The position numbers and the translations under genes are program-made. From Arthrobacter sp. MN05-02 (GTDB taxonomy: Bacteria > Actinomycetota > Actinomycetes > Actinomycetales > Micrococcaceae), in contig AP018697.1 of assembly GCA_004001285.1 (NCBI GenBank), positions 3,348,001 to 3,412,000 of the forward strand: a stretch of DNA of 64,000 nucleotides, in the 5' to 3' direction. This document shows, piece by piece, positions 44,839 through 53,877 of the stretch (the first letter of the stretch is position 1; the number at the start of each line of letters is the position of its first letter). The notes under the pieces are model-generated. The model saw only the letters and a list, made by a program, of their open reading frames with translations. It did not search any database and had not been told where the DNA came from.

Positions 44839-45854
44839 CGCTCGCCGTGCCACAGCGAGATGACGACCTTGCCGGAGGTCTCGGAGTCCCTGGCGACGGC
44901 GAAGGCCTCGAGCGCCCGGCCGGCCGGGACCTCGTGCGTGATGACGTCCTCGATCCCGGGGATGCCGTCGAGCAGTTCGATGGCCCGGTCGATCTCGTCG
45001 TCGAACCGGAAGGCCCCGCGGAGCTGGAGCTCCTTCGAGATCAGCGGGGCGAGACTGATGTTCCGGGGTTCATTCGGGACCATGCCCACCTGGACGACGA
45101 TGCCCGCCCGGCGGGCGGCCGACAGGGCCGCGCTGACGGCGGACGCAACGCCGGAACACTCCAGCACGACGTCGAATGCCAGGGCGGGGATCTCCTCGGC
45201 GCCGACCTGCACGGTGCCGTGCGCCCCGAGGCGCCGGGCGCGCTCCAGGGGGCCGGGGAGCACATCGGTGGCCACCACCTCGGCGGCACCTTCGGCGAGG
45301 CAGGCAGCGACGGCGAGGAGACCGATGGGCCCCGAACCGGACACGAGGACCCGCTTGCCCCGGACCCCTCCGGCGACCGTAATCCCGTGGAGGGCGACGG
45401 CGAGCGGCTCGGCGAGGGCAGCCCGACGCAGCGGCAGTCCCGCCGGGAGCGGACGCACCATGTGCCTGTCGACGAGGAGGAACTCGCTCATCCCGCCCTG
45501 GGTGTGCGGCCAGGTCGAGGCGCTGCCGAGATAGGCGCCCCCGGGCCACAGGTGCCTGCGATCCTCGATGCCGTGCTCGGGACGCCCGAACGTCGCGGGA
45601 TGGACGGTCACCGGCGTACCGGGAGCAAGGTCGCCGGACGGGTCGGAGTCCACGGTGCCCGACACCTCGTGGCCGGGGACGAGCGGCTCGCGCACGACGT
45701 ACTCCCCGTTGGCGCCTTCGGTGTAGTAGTGGAGGTCGGATCCACAGACGCCTCCGAAGGCCATCCGGAGCCGGACCTGGCCCGGACCGGGCTCGGGCGT
45801 CGGGAGCTCGGCCTCGACGAGGTCGAGCTTGCCGTTGATGACGAGGGCTCTCAT
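44835..45854 (-). CDS. idnD: L-idonate 5-dehydrogenase-like MDR enzyme
   Basis: A 339-residue medium-chain dehydrogenase. Catalytic zinc ligands are the Cys in GGVCGSDLHYY and the His in PGHEVSG. The Rossmann fold has VLVSGSGPIGLLAVAACL. The structural-zinc lobe, which has four cysteines in E. coli IdnD, reads PATFGRPEHGIEDRRHLW and has none, so that zinc is probably lost. L-idonate is oxidised to 5-ketogluconate, the substrate of the IdnO encoded upstream. A related polyol substrate is possible. Confidence 0.86.
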   Translation of the reverse strand: MRALVINGKLDLVEAELPTPEPGPGQVRLRMAFGGVCGSDLHYYTEGANGEYVVREPLVPGHEVSGTVDSDPSGDLAPGTPVTVHPATFGRPEHGIEDRRHLWPGGAYLGSASTWPHTQGGMSEFLLVDRHMVRPLPAGLPLRRAALAEPLAVALHGITVAGGVRGKRVLVSGSGPIGLLAVAACLAEGAAEVVATDVLPGPLERARRLGAHGTVQVGAEEIPALAFDVVLECSGVASAVSAALSAARRAGIVVQVGMVPNEPRNISLAPLISKELQLRGAFRFDDEIDRAIELLDGIPGIEDVITHEVPAGRALEAFAVARDSETSGKVVISLWHGER

Positions 45855-45909
45855 GTGGTGCCTTCCCTTTCGAATCGAGCCGAGGCGGCCGCGGCCACCC
45901 TCGGGGCTG

Positions 45910-46680
45910 TCACACGACGGATGTCATCCCGCCGTCGACGAAGATGTTCTGACCGGACACGAAGGTCGATGCATCGGAGGCGAGATAGACGAGCGTCCCG
46001 ACGAGCTCCTCGAACCTCCCCCACCGCTGGGCGGGGGTGCGATTGATCACCCAGCTGTTGAAGGCCTCGTCCTCGACCAGCGCACGGTTCATCTCGGTGG
46101 CGAAGTAGCCCGGAGAGATGGCGTTGACCTGGATGTTGAACCGGGCCAGGTCGGCAGCCATGCCCTTGGTGAGCATGGCCACCCCGCCCTTGGTCGCCGA
46201 GTACGGCGCGATGGTCTGGCGGGCGAGCATGGACTGGACCGAACCGATGTTGATCACCTTGCCCGAGCCCCGCTCCGCCATGCCCCGGGTGACCTGCCGG
46301 GAGACGTAGAAGACGCTCGACAGGTTCGTCGTGACGATGTCGTCCCAGTCGGCCGGTTCGAAGTCGTTGAACGGTGCGCGCCGCTGGATGCCCGCGTTGT
46401 TGACGAGGATGTCCGGCACCCCGTGCTCGGCGACGAGCGCGGCGACACCCCGAGCCGCCTCGTCCGCGTCCGTGACATCGAAGGTCGTGGTGGCGGGCAC
46501 CGTCCCCGTCGCCTCACCGATGCTCGACGCCGCATCCGCCAGGGCCCCTGCGTCTCGTCCGTGCACGATCACGCGGGCGCCGGCCCGGGCGAGACCTGTT
46601 GCGAGGGCATACCCTAGGCCCCTCGAGGAACCGGTGACCAGTGCGAGCCGACCGGTGATGTCGAACGCGTCCGGGGTCAT
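45910..46680 (-). CDS. idnO: Gluconate 5-dehydrogenase (5-ketogluconate reductase), SDR family
   Basis: A 256-residue SDR. It shows VTGSSRGLGYALATGL, VNNAGIQRR and the catalytic Ser and Tyr-x-x-x-Lys in GSVQSML and YSATKGGV. IHGRDAGAL after the second strand is consistent with NADP(H). RRAPFNDFEPADWD is typical of IdnO. It reduces 5-ketogluconate to gluconate. Its start overlaps the GntP stop by one base, so it is translated in tandem with the permease. Confidence 0.91.
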   Translation of the reverse strand: MTPDAFDITGRLALVTGSSRGLGYALATGLARAGARVIVHGRDAGALADAASSIGEATGTVPATTTFDVTDADEAARGVAALVAEHGVPDILVNNAGIQRRAPFNDFEPADWDDIVTTNLSSVFYVSRQVTRGMAERGSGKVINIGSVQSMLARQTIAPYSATKGGVAMLTKGMAADLARFNIQVNAISPGYFATEMNRALVEDEAFNSWVINRTPAQRWGRFEELVGTLVYLASDASTFVSGQNIFVDGGMTSVV

Positions 46681-48074
46681 CAGCCGATCCAGAAGACGAC
46701 GAGGGTCAGCCCGAATCCGGCCACGGACTGGAGCGACTGCTGGACGGTCCAGGTCTTCAGCGTGGTCTTCACGTCCATGCCCATGAGCCGGCCGACGAGC
46801 CAGAAGCCGGAGTCGTTGACGTGGCTGGCGAACACGGACCCGGCGGCGCTGGCCAGGGTGATGGCGGCGATCTGGAGGGGACTGAAGCCTCCGTCCAGCA
46901 CCGCGGGGGCCATGAGTCCGGCGGTGGTGACCAGTGCCACGGTTGCGGAGCCCTGGGCCACGCGGAGGATCACGGCGATGATGTACGCGGCGAGGATGAT
47001 CGGCAGCCCGATCGAGGAGAGGGAGTCCGAGAGCGCGTCACCGATACCGGAGGTGCGGAGCACGCCGCCGAACATCCCGCCGGCGCCGGTGATGAGGATG
47101 ACCGAGCAGACCGGGCCCAGTGCGGAGTCGAGCACCTTCTCGAGGGCGGTGCCGTTCTCGCCGCGCCGGTGCCCCAGCACCGCGGTGGCGACGAGGACGG
47201 AGATGAGCAGCGCGACCGGGGACGAGCCGATGGCGCTCAGCACCTGCACCCAGGTCTGTTCCTCGGCGTCGACGACGCCCGCGGCGTCGAGGAAGTCCAG
47301 GCCGGTGTTCATGAAGATGAGCACCAGCGGCAGCAGCAGCATCGCGACGACGGTGGAGAACTTGGGCGGGTTGGTCGGCTGGTCGCTGTCGAGCGTGCCG
47401 AACAGTGCCGGGACCGGGAGGATGTACTTGGTGGCGACATACCTGCCCCACAGGTAGCCCGTGACATACCAGACCGGGAAGGCGATCAGCACACCGATGA
47501 GGAGCACGATGCCGAGGTTCGATCCGTAGAGCTCCGTTGCTGCGACAGGGCCGGGGTGCGGTGGGACGAAGACGTGCATCACGGAGAAGGCGGTGGCGGC
47601 CGGGATGCCGTACAGCAGCACATTGGTGCCGCCCAGGCGGCGGGCGACGGCGAAGATGATGGGCAGCATGACGATCAGGCCTGCGTCGAAGAAGATCGGG
47701 AAACCCATGAGCAGGGACGCCAGGCCGAGGGCGAAGGGGGCTCGCCGTTCTCCGAAGACGTCGACCAGCTTGTCGGCGAGGACCCGGGCCCCGCCGCTGT
47801 GCTCGATCATCTTGCCGAGCATCGCCCCGAGCCCGATCAGCAGGGCGACGGAACCGAGGGTGGTACCGAAGCTGGTCACCAGGGTGGTGACGATCTCGCT
47901 CGTGGGGATCCCCGTGGCGAAGGCGGTCAGGAGGGACACGAGGATCAGCGTCAGGAACGCGTGTACCTTGAATCGAATGACCAGGACGAGGATCAGGGCG
48001 ACTGCGCCCGCCGCGATGCCCAGCAGGGGTCCCGCGCCCAGCGTTTGGGTCCAATCTTCCACAGAACTCTCCAT
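46680..48074 (-). CDS. gntP: Gluconate permease, GntP family
   Basis: A 464-residue secondary transporter with about 12-14 helices. GntP features include FKVHAFLTLILVSLLTAFAT, MGFPIFFDAGLIVMLPI and VMHVFVPPHPGPVAATELYG. The ending HVNDSGFWLVGRLMGMDVK is strongly conserved in gluconate/idonate permeases. It is the first gene of the idn/gnt operon and faces the GntR gene across an intergenic region with a perfect palindrome. Confidence 0.95.
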   Translation of the reverse strand: MESSVEDWTQTLGAGPLLGIAAGAVALILVLVIRFKVHAFLTLILVSLLTAFATGIPTSEIVTTLVTSFGTTLGSVALLIGLGAMLGKMIEHSGGARVLADKLVDVFGERRAPFALGLASLLMGFPIFFDAGLIVMLPIIFAVARRLGGTNVLLYGIPAATAFSVMHVFVPPHPGPVAATELYGSNLGIVLLIGVLIAFPVWYVTGYLWGRYVATKYILPVPALFGTLDSDQPTNPPKFSTVVAMLLLPLVLIFMNTGLDFLDAAGVVDAEEQTWVQVLSAIGSSPVALLISVLVATAVLGHRRGENGTALEKVLDSALGPVCSVILITGAGGMFGGVLRTSGIGDALSDSLSSIGLPIILAAYIIAVILRVAQGSATVALVTTAGLMAPAVLDGGFSPLQIAAITLASAAGSVFASHVNDSGFWLVGRLMGMDVKTTLKTWTVQQSLQSVAGFGLTLVVFWIG

Positions 48075-48148
48075 TGATGTTCGGCCCGCGACGGGGCGGC
48101 TTTGCGCTTGGAACCGTAGTCTGGCACGCACATCACGCTCGAAGCAAG

Positions 48149-48163
48149 AAAGATCACATCTTT
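48149..48163. promoter_or_regulatory. GntR operator between gntP and gntR
   Basis: AAAGATCACATCTTT is a 15-base inverted repeat (AAAGAT-CAC-ATCTTT) directly upstream of the gntR start and about 75 bases before the gntP start. Placement suggests autoregulation and control of the divergent gluconate operon. Confidence 0.62.
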
Positions 48164-48164
48164 G

Positions 48165-48881
48165 ATGCGCAGTACTCCCTCCCCCGCACCTGCTCCCGTG
48201 CTGCACAACGCCGTCCTCCAGCGTCTGGGCAGCGAGATCGCCCAGGGCGTCCGGCCGGCCGGGAGCGTCATCACGCTCGCGCGGCTGGAGGACGAGGCCG
48301 GAGTGTCCAGGACGGTCATCCGCGAGGTGGTCCGGATCCTCGAGTCCATGGGCATGGTCGAATCCCGTCGGCGGGTGGGTGTGACCGTCCTCCCTGTCGC
48401 CGCCTGGAACGTCCTGGACCCCCAGCTGATCCGCTGGCGGCTCGTGGGGCCGGAACGCGTGACCCAGTTGCACCGGTTGACCGAGATGCGGCTCGCCCTC
48501 GAACCGACCGCTGCCCGCCTGGCCGCGAGCAGGGCGACGCCCGAGACCGCCGCCGAACTGGTCGAGCTCGCCACCCGCCTGCGGGTCCTCGGCGAGGCGG
48601 GCCGGGGCCACGAGCAGCCCTACCTCGACGCCGACATCGCCTTCCACGCACTGCTGCTGGCGGCGAGCGGCAACGACATGATCGCGTCCCTGCACGGGAT
48701 CGTGACCGAGGTGCTTGCGGGCCGCACCGACCTCGGCCTCTCACCGGCCGATCCGGCGCCCGTCTCGTTCGACAACCATGAAGGCGTCGCCCGCGCCATC
48801 GCCGACCGGAACGAGGACCTGGCGGAGGAGTACGCACGGGCCGTCGTCCTGGAGGTCTGGCACGAACTGGGCGACCTCTGA
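48165..48881 (+). CDS. GntR/FadR family regulator of the gluconate operon
   Basis: A 238-residue regulator. The winged helix includes LARLEDEAGVSRTVIREVVR, and the FCD domain follows with LRLALEPTAA-type helix and metal-site residues in DADIAFHALLLAAS and FDNHEGVARAI. The ATG at 48165 follows an in-frame TTG; I prefer the ATG. It probably represses gntP-idnO-idnD-gntK until gluconate or 6-phosphogluconate accumulates. Confidence 0.91.
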   Translation: MRSTPSPAPAPVLHNAVLQRLGSEIAQGVRPAGSVITLARLEDEAGVSRTVIREVVRILESMGMVESRRRVGVTVLPVAAWNVLDPQLIRWRLVGPERVTQLHRLTEMRLALEPTAARLAASRATPETAAELVELATRLRVLGEAGRGHEQPYLDADIAFHALLLAASGNDMIASLHGIVTEVLAGRTDLGLSPADPAPVSFDNHEGVARAIADRNEDLAEEYARAVVLEVWHELGDL

Positions 48882-48919
48882 GCCGGGAGTCCCGTCCTGC
48901 CCGAGGCGAGCCGAAGTGC

Positions 48920-50281
48920 CTACCCGGCCCCTGCCGCGCCGCTACGCGTCGCCCCGGTCACCATCCAGCGGTCGTCCCGGACGCGCCAGCCCAGCGTCAC
49001 CGCGCGCGCGAGCATGTAACCGATGCCGAAGGCGAGCCACAGCCACACGATCCCCTCGCCGCCCGACAGCTCCGCCCTGCCGACGAGGGCCAGCAGCGGC
49101 AGGTAGGCGACGAGGTTCACGACGCCGGCGGTGGCCAGGTACCGGGCGTCGCCCGCGCCGATGAGGACGCCGTCGAGCACGAACACGAAACCGCAGACCG
49201 GCTGTGACGCGGCGAGTACCCACAATCCTGCCGCGAAGGCGGACTGGACGGCCGGATCGGTGGTGAAGATCCAGCCGACGAAGGGAGCCACGGCCGCGAG
49301 CAGGCCTCCGGTGAGAACGCCGAAGCCCACCCCCCACGTGATCATCCGCCGCGTCAGTGCACCGGCCAGGCGCCGGTTCCCCGATCCCAGTTCCTTGCCG
49401 ATGAGTGCCTGCGCGGCGATGGCGAGGGCGTCGAGGGCGAAGGCGAGGAAGGTGAAGACGGTCATGACGAGCTGGTGCGATGCGAGGCTGAGGGGACCCT
49501 GCGCGGTCGCGACGAGGACGGTGGCGAGGATCGCCACGCGCAGGGACAGCGTGCGCAGCATGAGCCACGACCCGACGCCCGCCGTGCTGCGGATGCCGCG
49601 GAGGGACGGCTTCAGGGGGACCTGCTCCCGCCGGGAGGCACGCACGATCATCACGAGGTACACGGCGGCCATCGCCCACTGGGCGAGGCTGGTCCCCAGC
49701 GCGGAACCGGCCACCGACATCCCCGCGCCGTAGACGAGCAGGTAGTTGAGGACGATGTTGACGCCGAAGCCCGCGCCTGCGACGAGCAGCGGCGTGCGCG
49801 TGTCCTGCAGCCCGCGCAGCACCCCGGTCGCGGCGAGCACCACGAGCATGGCCGTCAGCCCCGGCATGGACCAGCGGAGGTAGTCGACCGCGAAGGCGTG
49901 GACGGCGCCCTCGGCACCCAGCAGGGCGGCGAGCCGGGGAGCGGCGGCCCAGCCCGCGGCGGAGAGCAGGACCCCGAGCACGACGGCGAGACCCACGCCG
50001 TCGCGCCCGGCAGCGAGCGCCTCGGGCAGACGGCCTGCACCGAGGAGCCGGGCGACGGCGGGAGTGGTCGAGTACGCGAGGAAGACCATGAGGCCGACGG
50101 CGGTCTGCAGCACCGTGGACGCGAGGCCCACGCCGGCGAGCTCGTCGACACCGAGATGTCCGACGATCGCGGAGTCGGCGAGCAGGAAGAGTGGCTCCGC
50201 GATGAGGGCCCCGAGCGCCGGGACCGCGAGCCGCAGGATACTGCGGCTGAGGCGGCGATTGCTGGGAACGGTCTCGTGCAC
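48920..50281 (-). CDS. MATE family efflux transporter
   Basis: A 453-residue exporter with 12 helices in two six-helix halves. Each half has the MATE pattern, for example LAVPALGALIAEPLFLLADS with VGHLGVDELAGVGLAST, and later ALDALAIAAQALIGKELG. The GTG start at 50281 begins right before the conserved N-terminus. DinF-like members remove toxic compounds and reactive species. No regulator is adjacent. Confidence 0.93.
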   Translation of the reverse strand: MHETVPSNRRLSRSILRLAVPALGALIAEPLFLLADSAIVGHLGVDELAGVGLASTVLQTAVGLMVFLAYSTTPAVARLLGAGRLPEALAAGRDGVGLAVVLGVLLSAAGWAAAPRLAALLGAEGAVHAFAVDYLRWSMPGLTAMLVVLAATGVLRGLQDTRTPLLVAGAGFGVNIVLNYLLVYGAGMSVAGSALGTSLAQWAMAAVYLVMIVRASRREQVPLKPSLRGIRSTAGVGSWLMLRTLSLRVAILATVLVATAQGPLSLASHQLVMTVFTFLAFALDALAIAAQALIGKELGSGNRRLAGALTRRMITWGVGFGVLTGGLLAAVAPFVGWIFTTDPAVQSAFAAGLWVLAASQPVCGFVFVLDGVLIGAGDARYLATAGVVNLVAYLPLLALVGRAELSGGEGIVWLWLAFGIGYMLARAVTLGWRVRDDRWMVTGATRSGAAGAG

Positions 50282-50353
50282 CGTCCCAGCGTAGGCGGAG
50301 GTGCTGCAGGGCCTAAGCTGGAACGGCCCGAACCGACCAGCCACAGGGGAGTC

Positions 50354-50710
50354 ATGAAACTCGGCACCAGGCAGTACCTGGCAGGACTGGTCCTGCTGTT
50401 CGTCAGCACCCTCTTCGTGCCCCAGGCCGTCTCGGACTTCGCCCGCGCGGAGTCGACGGGTACGCCGGCGCCGGCGGAGGCTCCCCTGCTCCTGGCCATC
50501 GGCCTCCTCATCATCCTCGCCGCAGCGGCATGCATCGGCTGGGGCTACTGGCTCACGCACCGCAGGGGGGCTCCGCGGAAGTCCCATCCGGAGGACGACC
50601 CGGACGAGCCGCTGCTGCGCCCCGGCTACGGACCGGAGACGTCGGGCCGGGACGCATGGCGCGACCACCCCCTGCGCCGGCACGACCGCGACGACGAAGG
50701 CCGGTCCTGA
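50354..50710 (+). CDS. Small membrane protein, two helices
   Basis: A 118-residue protein. Two hydrophobic helices (QYLAGLVLLFVSTLFV and PLLLAIGLLIILAAAACIGW) are separated by a short outer loop and followed by a highly charged tail rich in Asp, Arg and His. AGGGGAG precedes the ATG at 50354. Unknown function. It is followed by a hairpin with a run of six T. Confidence 0.75.
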   Translation: MKLGTRQYLAGLVLLFVSTLFVPQAVSDFARAESTGTPAPAEAPLLLAIGLLIILAAAACIGWGYWLTHRRGAPRKSHPEDDPDEPLLRPGYGPETSGRDAWRDHPLRRHDRDDEGRS

Positions 50711-50723
50711 CCTCTCGCTCTAC

Positions 50724-50769
50724 AGGACCCTCCTCCGGTCGCCCTGTCCAGCCCCGGCGGTCCTTTTTT
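50724..50769 (+). terminator. Intrinsic terminator with T6 tract
   Basis: AGGACC (50724-50729) pairs with GGTCCT (50759-50764), with further CCGG pairing inside, and merges into TTTTTT ending at 50769. A classical T tract is rare in this window. Confidence 0.55.
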
Positions 50770-50887
50770 CCTCCTTGTCCGCCGGATGCCGGCCTTTGTA
50801 CGGTCTAAGCACCGGGAACGCGCCCGCTGTGCATCCCGGCTGCACTGTTGTCCGGACAGCCGGCCATCCGAGGAGGACGCCACCATC

Positions 50888-51976
50888 ATGCCGAAGACCA
50901 GGACCCGCACGTCGGTGGTCCCGTTGACCCTCGCCCTCCTGCTCGCCGTGACGGCCTGCACCGATACCGGCACTCCCGACCCTGCATCGAGCGCGCCCGC
51001 CCAGGTACAGGGCGGGGGTGCGACCGACGGCTCGTCGGACGGCTCGTCCGCGGAGTCGGGCGGGCAGCAGGAGGACCTGAGCATCCCGGACATCGTCGAC
51101 GCGGTACAGCCGTCGGTTGTCACCATCTTCACCGAGGACGGCCTGGGCAGCGGTGTGATCTACACCGAGGACGGCCTGATCCTCACCAACGAACACGTGG
51201 TCCGTGGCAACGACGACGTCGAGGTCGCCTTCGCCGACGGACAGCGGGTGTCGGGGACCGTGGAGGCGACCGATGCGGTGTCCGACCTCGCACTCGTGCG
51301 GGCCGACCGCGCGGACCTGCCCGCAGCGACCTTCCAGTCAGGGCTGCCGCGCATCGGTGAACTCGCCGTCGTCATCGGGTCGCCCCTCGGGTTCGAGAAC
51401 ACCGCGACGTCGGGCATCGTCTCCGGCCTGCACCGGGAGATCCCGGGGTCCGCATCGACCAGCCAGTCGCTCGTCGACCTCATCCAGACCGACGCCGCCA
51501 TCAGCCCGGGCAACTCCGGCGGCGCCGTCGTGAACGGCCGCGGCGAGATCATCGGCATCAGCGAGGCCTACATCCCGCCCGCACAGGGGGCCGTGGCCCT
51601 CGGCTTCGCTATCCCCGCCCCGACCGCCACGGAGGTGGCCGAGGAACTCCGGGAGGACGGAACGGCGGAACACGCCTTCATGGGGCTGGCCCCGGGCGCG
51701 ATCACGCCCCAGATCGCCGAGCAGCTGAACCTCCGGGACACCAGGGGTGTGGTGGTCCTGTCGGTGTCCGAGGGCGGACCGGCCGACGACGCCGGCATCC
51801 GGCCGGGTGACATCCTCACCCGGATCGGCGACGAGGAGTTGTCGGCGCCCGAAGACCTTCTCTCGGCACTGCGCCGGCGGGATCCCGGGGAGACGGTAGC
51901 CGTGGAGACCCGGCGGGATTCGGAGACGCGGAGCGTGGACGTGCAGCTCACGGATCGGCCGGCTGCGGAGGGCTGA
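50888..51976 (+). CDS. HtrA/DegP-like trypsin-PDZ serine protease, lipoprotein
   Basis: A 362-residue exported protease. The signal peptide ends with the lipobox VTAC, then a Ser/Gly-rich linker. The protease domain has His in TNEHVVRGND, Asp in VSDLALVRAD and Ser in ISPGNSGGAVVNG. The PDZ domain (about 265-350) contains GVVVLSVSEGGPADDAGIRP. It acts outside the membrane on misfolded or signalling proteins. It has no membrane helix, unlike many actinobacterial HtrA proteins, and is lipid-anchored instead. The next gene converges four bases after its stop. Confidence 0.93.
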   Translation: MPKTRTRTSVVPLTLALLLAVTACTDTGTPDPASSAPAQVQGGGATDGSSDGSSAESGGQQEDLSIPDIVDAVQPSVVTIFTEDGLGSGVIYTEDGLILTNEHVVRGNDDVEVAFADGQRVSGTVEATDAVSDLALVRADRADLPAATFQSGLPRIGELAVVIGSPLGFENTATSGIVSGLHREIPGSASTSQSLVDLIQTDAAISPGNSGGAVVNGRGEIIGISEAYIPPAQGAVALGFAIPAPTATEVAEELREDGTAEHAFMGLAPGAITPQIAEQLNLRDTRGVVVLSVSEGGPADDAGIRPGDILTRIGDEELSAPEDLLSALRRRDPGETVAVETRRDSETRSVDVQLTDRPAAEG

Positions 51977-51980
51977 TGCC

Positions 51981-52781
51981 TCAGAAGAGGTTCCACGCCC
52001 TCCAGCCCGGATACACCTCGTGCTGCATCTGATGGGCGAGGGACTCGAGGTCCTCGAGATCCTGTTGCGGGAAGCGGCGCGGCGAGGTGGACATGACGCA
52101 GAGCGTCCCGACCAGCCATCCGCCCGGGCCGCGGAGCGGATACCCCGCGTAGAACCGGATGTGCGGTTCGCCCGCGACGAAGGGTTGCGAGCGGAAGCGC
52201 TGGTCCTGCACGGTATCGGGCAGGACCAGGGGCCCGGCGGACCGGATCGTCGCATCGCACAAGGCCCGTGTGCGCTCGAGGTCCTGGTTCGCCTTCCCCA
52301 CCGCGGACTTGATGAACTGCCGGTCGTCCACGATCAGCGCCAGTGTCGCCACCTCGCAGCCGAACCGCTCGGCAGCCCGACGGGTGATGCGGTCGAACCG
52401 CTCTTCGGGCGGGGTGTCGAGGAGGTGCACTCCGGCCAGTGACCGGAGCCGCTCCCGCTCCGCCGTCGCGGCGTCGAGGAGGACCGATCCTGCCGCTCCC
52501 AACTGGCGGATCAGCTCCTGCTCCTGCCCGTGCGGCAGCCCGCGCCCGACGGACGGCCCGACCTCCTGTGCCGCGCCCTGCCCGGATGCTTCCCGCGCAG
52601 CCTCGGCGAGGAGGTCGGACTCGAGGGGCGGAAGGTCCGCCGACCCGCGGAGGTAGGCGTCGATCTCCAGCTCCGAGAGGGAACCACCCAGCGCGAAGTA
52701 CCGGATCCTCGCCTCGGCTACCGACATGCCTGCCCGCTGGAACGCGTCGGCGATCCGTCCGCGCCGGCTCCGCTCGTCCAT
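51981..52781 (-). CDS. GAF-domain sensor with shared N-terminal domain
   Basis: A 266-residue protein. The N-terminal segment (about 18-65) has the pattern ALGGSLSELEIDAYLRGSAD, LPPLESDLL, matching the proteins at 27876 and 55389. A variable linker leads to a GAF domain (about 110-260) with EERFDRITRRAAERFGCEV, ALCDATIRSAGPLVLPDTV and HIRFYAGYPLRG. It follows the GAF-ANTAR gene by 27 bases on the same strand, so the two are probably one operon: a sensor and an RNA-binding effector. Confidence 0.84.
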   Translation of the reverse strand: MDERSRRGRIADAFQRAGMSVAEARIRYFALGGSLSELEIDAYLRGSADLPPLESDLLAEAAREASGQGAAQEVGPSVGRGLPHGQEQELIRQLGAAGSVLLDAATAERERLRSLAGVHLLDTPPEERFDRITRRAAERFGCEVATLALIVDDRQFIKSAVGKANQDLERTRALCDATIRSAGPLVLPDTVQDQRFRSQPFVAGEPHIRFYAGYPLRGPGGWLVGTLCVMSTSPRRFPQQDLEDLESLAHQMQHEVYPGWRAWNLF

Positions 52782-52808
52782 TGCTCCCCGTTCCCCTTGG
52801 AGTGCGCC

Positions 52809-53552
52809 CTACTCGAAATGTGTCCTGGCGGGCCCCTGTCCGAGCGACTGCAGGACGGAGGCCGCCACGTCCCGCAGCTTGATGTTCCTCGCACTGGATG
52901 CCGCCTTGAGGATCGACATGGCAGCATCCTGGGAGCACCTGTTCTGCCCCATGATGACGCCGACGGCGAGGTCGATGGTCGTCCGGCTCTCCATGGCCGC
53001 ACGCATGTCGGCGCTGGACTCGGTCAGCTTCGCGATACGCACCGCGAGCCTGAGGGACGCGGACACCTCCGCGGCGAACCTCTCGGCAGCCTCGATCGCC
53101 CTGTCCGTGAACGCGCCCGTGAGCGGCGAGTAGAAATTGAGCGCGGCCGTGGCATCGCCCTCCAGCCGGATGGGCACGCCGAGGGCGGACTTGATGCCGT
53201 GTTCGCTGATCGCCCGGCTGTACTCGGGGAAGCGCTCCTCGGTGTCGAAGTCGGAGACGTAGTGGACGACGCCGAGGCGGGCGGCGCGCAGGCACGGTCC
53301 GTCGTTGTACTCGTACTGGACCTCGTCCATCTTGTGCGCGTCCGGGCTGTTGCTCGCGACCGTCGTCTTGGTGCGGGCCCGGAGAAGGGTCACGCCGCAC
53401 AGGACCTCGTCGTCCTCGGCGGACAGTGTGTGGCCTGCGATCTTGACCAGCTTGGTCAGGAACTCCTCGACGTCGTCGCTGTCGAGGACCATGTCCTGCA
53501 GCAGCCCCGGGAACACCGGACTCTTCTCTTTCTCGTGATCAGCCAACGGCAA
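52809..53552 (-). CDS. GAF and ANTAR domain protein, paralogue of 23917-24687
   Basis: A 247-residue protein. The GAF domain (about 20-170) has KMDEVQYEYNDGPCLRAARL and KSALGVPIRLEGDATAALNF. The ANTAR domain (about 182-240) has RTTIDLAVGVIMGQNRCSQD and SARNIKLRDVAASVL. The same residues are conserved in the protein at 23917, showing a paralogous pair. The start is a TTG at 53552 or 53546; AAAGG favours the second. Expected to bind paired stem-loops in target transcripts. Confidence 0.9.
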   Translation of the reverse strand: MPLADHEKEKSPVFPGLLQDMVLDSDDVEEFLTKLVKIAGHTLSAEDDEVLCGVTLLRARTKTTVASNSPDAHKMDEVQYEYNDGPCLRAARLGVVHYVSDFDTEERFPEYSRAISEHGIKSALGVPIRLEGDATAALNFYSPLTGAFTDRAIEAAERFAAEVSASLRLAVRIAKLTESSADMRAAMESRTTIDLAVGVIMGQNRCSQDAAMSILKAASSARNIKLRDVAASVLQSLGQGPARTHFE

Positions 53553-53877
53553 ACCTTTGCATCAACCCCCCGCCCGGGTCGACGCGCGATGCTGGGCAAG
53601 AGGAAGGTGGTGGACCGCCTGCTGCTAAACGGCCAAGAAAATCTTACCCAATGGCAGGGGATGGTGGAGCACGGCCTTTCCCGTGGTGACCGGCCCGACT
53701 GTCAACCTGAGGCGATCTTGATGGAGCTCACCCCGCACCTTGAGGAGCACGGCGCACACTGGACATACGCAGCAAAGGGCCCGGACGTGTCCGCGGACTG
53801 ACGTTGAATACATCGATGTGCTTGCACGGACATGGGGCGTCGGTCAGGGGTCAAGCAGCCGGCCCCCGACCGACCGC
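53553..53877. other. 325-base intergenic region without recognisable gene
   Basis: Short frames exist on both strands but have poor codon use and no family resemblance. The stretch presumably holds the promoter for the minus-strand GAF-ANTAR operon; no clear core promoter is visible. Confidence 0.45.

Noticed and set aside
53625..53813. 62-codon minus-strand frame in the gap before the phosphoesterase
   Set aside because: Mixed composition, no motif and no credible ribosome site.
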